DNA from: Albula goreensis
Taxonomy: Eukaryota; Chordata; Actinopteri; Albuliformes; Albulidae
Direction: 5' to 3'
NCBI GenBank assembly: GCA_022829145.1
Contig: CM040747.1
Coordinates: 35,790,052 to 35,854,051, forward strand
DNA: 64,000 nt
Shown here: positions 58,580 to 64,000 of the stretch, one piece after another
Position numbering within the stretch: the first letter of the stretch is position 1
Layout: every line of letters starts with the position of its first letter
Position numbers and translations under genes: made by a program
The notes under the pieces: model-generated
Databases searched by the model: none
The model's input: only the letters and a program-made list of their open reading frames with translations
Told to the model about the DNA's origin: nothing

Positions 58580-60413
58580 ACCCAACTATACAGTACACTG
58601 CATCACAGAACATATCATTGCTGTCAAATGTATTTATACATTTCACAGGTTTTCAGGTTTCCTGTCATTCCAAAAAGGGTAGCTACATCACCATGGACGA
58701 TACAAATAAAAGTCTGCCAGGTATTTTATACATGGTTCTGGGTGTCTCCGTTTACCTGTTTTGCTGCTTCAATGGCTGATTCAGGTAGGACTTTAAAATG
58801 ATTTATATATAATTTTCTTCCACATAATAAAAATCTGAGTCCCCAGATACTTGAGCAACCAAAAAACTGGGTGGTTTATCAAAAAAGCTTTTCAAAAATA
58901 CTAACATGTCCTAGCTTTTGGAAAACATTTTAGGATTAAATTTGATTTCCCCCTGCACAGGAGACATTTTTTAAGGGCAGACTGAATTTACTCTAAGGAA
59001 TAAGCCAGTCAGGTAGTATTTCCGTATGTTAGAATGGGAAGGTTGGACATGAGCCCTGCTGCTTTGAGATGCTGGTCCAGTCCTTGACCTCATTGGTAAC
59101 TCACTGCCGACTTCCTCTGCTGTTACCACATCCATTTTTATTTTCCTTCACTGTGGCTTGTGTGTTGGGTTAACATTTTAATCATTGTTTTTGTAAAAAG
59201 ACAGACACATTTTATTAAACTTTAGCACTTTTCCTCAGTATGTACAGTATTATACATTAGTTTTATAAACAAACATTTGGTTTTAAAGCAATAAATATCA
59301 ATTTACCTGCTCTGAACGATGCCAGATGCAGAGCTCTGGATTGACACAAAATAGCAAAGAGGAAATCAAACACATATGTTTCCGTGGGAACCACAGGGCC
59401 CAGTCTCCCTTCAGGAAAATATTTCTTCTACAGTGAGCACTGAGGCTGCTTGGGATGGACGGTTGTAATTTCATATTTGCAAGTACTGTTTTTAAAAATA
59501 ATATGTTTATATAAGCTAAGAACCACAAGTTAACTGAACTTTTTTTTTTTTTTACAGTATTCCAAAATGTCTTATCTACAGTTTTGAGGAAGATTGTGTT
59601 ACAGTATTATCACAAGATCATAATTAATTGCATGCTATCATTGAAATAGGCTAATAAAATACTGGCTTGTCCTCTGCCTGCGTTTATCACCCAGGCTTAA
59701 GCATGCTTAAAAAAAAACATTGTGCAGCCTGTACAATACCAGGCGTAGTGACCAGTTTGATTAGGTAAGCTCAGCTACATCCCCAATTAGGCTGTAAGCA
59801 TGCTCCATATCCACAGCCACTGCTAGTGAACTGGTTTTGTTTTATATCTAGCAATGTACCCTTAGCTTGGATGAAAGGCAAACTAGTTCAGTTCTGCAGA
59901 TGCACAGCCGTGGCCTAGTTACATCTTTCGCTGTTGCACGCTAATGTATTACAGTATGTATGTAATATACTGACCTAGGATCAGCAGCAGAATAGAGGAT
60001 ATAGGGCACAAACAGAGAGGAGGGGCAAATAGTGCTGAGTTTGTAGTGAGATTGTGGATGTATATTCCTCTCTGAACCATAAGTAGCACAAAATGACTTA
60101 TTATACCTTCAAAAGAGGAGAGGTACAATATGACAGTGGGGGGCGGGGGTTACAGTATATATAAGCACATCTGTGGTCATACGAACCCCATTATAAAATC
60201 CAAAATATAACTATCACTTACTGAGTGACAGATTTGAAGAAAATTTAGTGACCAGCAGGGCTTTGATGTTGCCATGGTCTATCATGTGTTCCGTGGTTAT
60301 GTTGCGATGACCTGCTTGGACTGTTCTAGTCCTGTGCGAATTGATTGATTGATCCCATGCTCAGGGAAGGTGCATAACTGCAGTCATTCATTGGTCCAAT
60401 TAAAGCAGTCACT
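58580..60413. other. 3' flank of the TMEM63 gene
   Basis: No further exon is recognised. In minus-strand sense an AATAAA hexamer lies at about 59216-59211, some 1.2 kb after the TMEM63 stop. It could serve as the polyadenylation signal, but I cannot confirm this. Confidence 0.35.
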
Positions 60414-63468
<3,055 letters not shown>

Positions 63469-63469
63469 C

Positions 63470-64000
63470 TGGGAAGAGAAGTTACAAAGTAACAATTAAT
63501 GACCCTGTTTTCTGTCAACTCCATAGGAGTTCCATATGTTCAGTCATTACCTATAATCACTTCAAGTTCTCTCTCAGGGGCTTCCATCATTTGTGACCGA
63601 ACGTATAATTGACATTCGCAAAATTCACAATTGTATTATCACATGATACTAAAGTACAGATTCAGAGCTACAAAATGAGGTAAGACTTGTCCAGATTGAA
63701 GACATACTTTGGCCGTAATATTCGATGGAATATTATACTTTTGCAAACTGCAGTTCTGAGAAAACAGCCTTTTTCATTTTTGCATCCATTCTCAGCACAA
63801 AAATCACTTTTAGAAAAGGAATTCATGCTTATAATGGTTAGATTAGGATAGTGATTTAATCAATTAGTAAGGTCATTTTGAATTCGCAGTTTTGAAAAAA
63901 AAAAAATATATATATAAAATATGAAAAAACATAATTCAAGTTAAAACATTAATATAGTGGTAAATTGTGATACTTCTTTTTACTCTTCTCATTCTCAGCC
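63470..64000. other. intronic sequence of the TMEM63 gene
   Basis: The exon before 63468 must end in phase 1. No segment up to 64000 encodes the family block that precedes it with a suitable donor, so this stretch is taken as intron. Confidence 0.6.

Noticed and set aside
58274-58801. 175-codon plus-strand frame
   Set aside because: Most of it is the 81-bp minisatellite, and the rest shows no known domain.

Overview
The window is vertebrate nuclear DNA and almost certainly teleost fish. Exons are short with GT/AG introns, the sequence is AT-rich and microsatellite-rich, and the repeats are typical of teleosts: tRNA-headed SINEs sharing a 3' tail with an L2-clade LINE, Tc1/mariner remnants, a broken Ty3/gypsy element, and 5S-rRNA-like sequence. 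Nothing prokaryotic is present. The species cannot be named from the sequence.

I can support two protein-coding genes, both on the minus strand. rsph9 (radial spoke head component 9, a motile-cilium protein) is complete in five coding exons between 40847 and 35015; the spliced product is 276 codons, matching the human protein length as I recall it. A TMEM63/CSC1-family gene (osmo/mechanosensitive cation channel family) occupies 63468 to 60414. Only its last seven coding exons (275 codons) are inside; the 5' part lies beyond position 64000. From established knowledge, RSPH9 and TMEM63B are near neighbours on human 6p21, so the pair looks like conserved synteny.

Layout: 1-8450 is non-coding with a 0.9 kb TG-rich tract and a 1 kb 48-bp minisatellite derived from 5S-rRNA-like sequence. 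8450-11480 holds a decayed Ty3/gypsy element. 11.5-34.9 kb has no gene I recognise; it contains LINE, Tc1 and mariner remnants, four more tandem arrays and some low-repeat stretches that could be regulatory. 35.0-40.85 kb is rsph9, with a candidate ciliary promoter (RFX X-box plus forkhead site) just upstream at 40.94-40.97 kb. 41-45 kb holds hairpin elements and two L2 fragments joined by an 81-bp-arm perfect palindrome. 45-60.4 kb is gene-poor. 60.4-63.5 kb is the TMEM63 3' end.

The most unusual feature is how tandem repeats are placed in rsph9. A 29-bp array begins inside the last codons and stop of the gene, and a 30-bp array in intron 3 has copied the exon-4 splice-acceptor region about ten times. 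Long (TG)n tracts in transcript sense also lie within 100 nt of a 3' splice site in both genes. I found no clearly novel multi-gene system.
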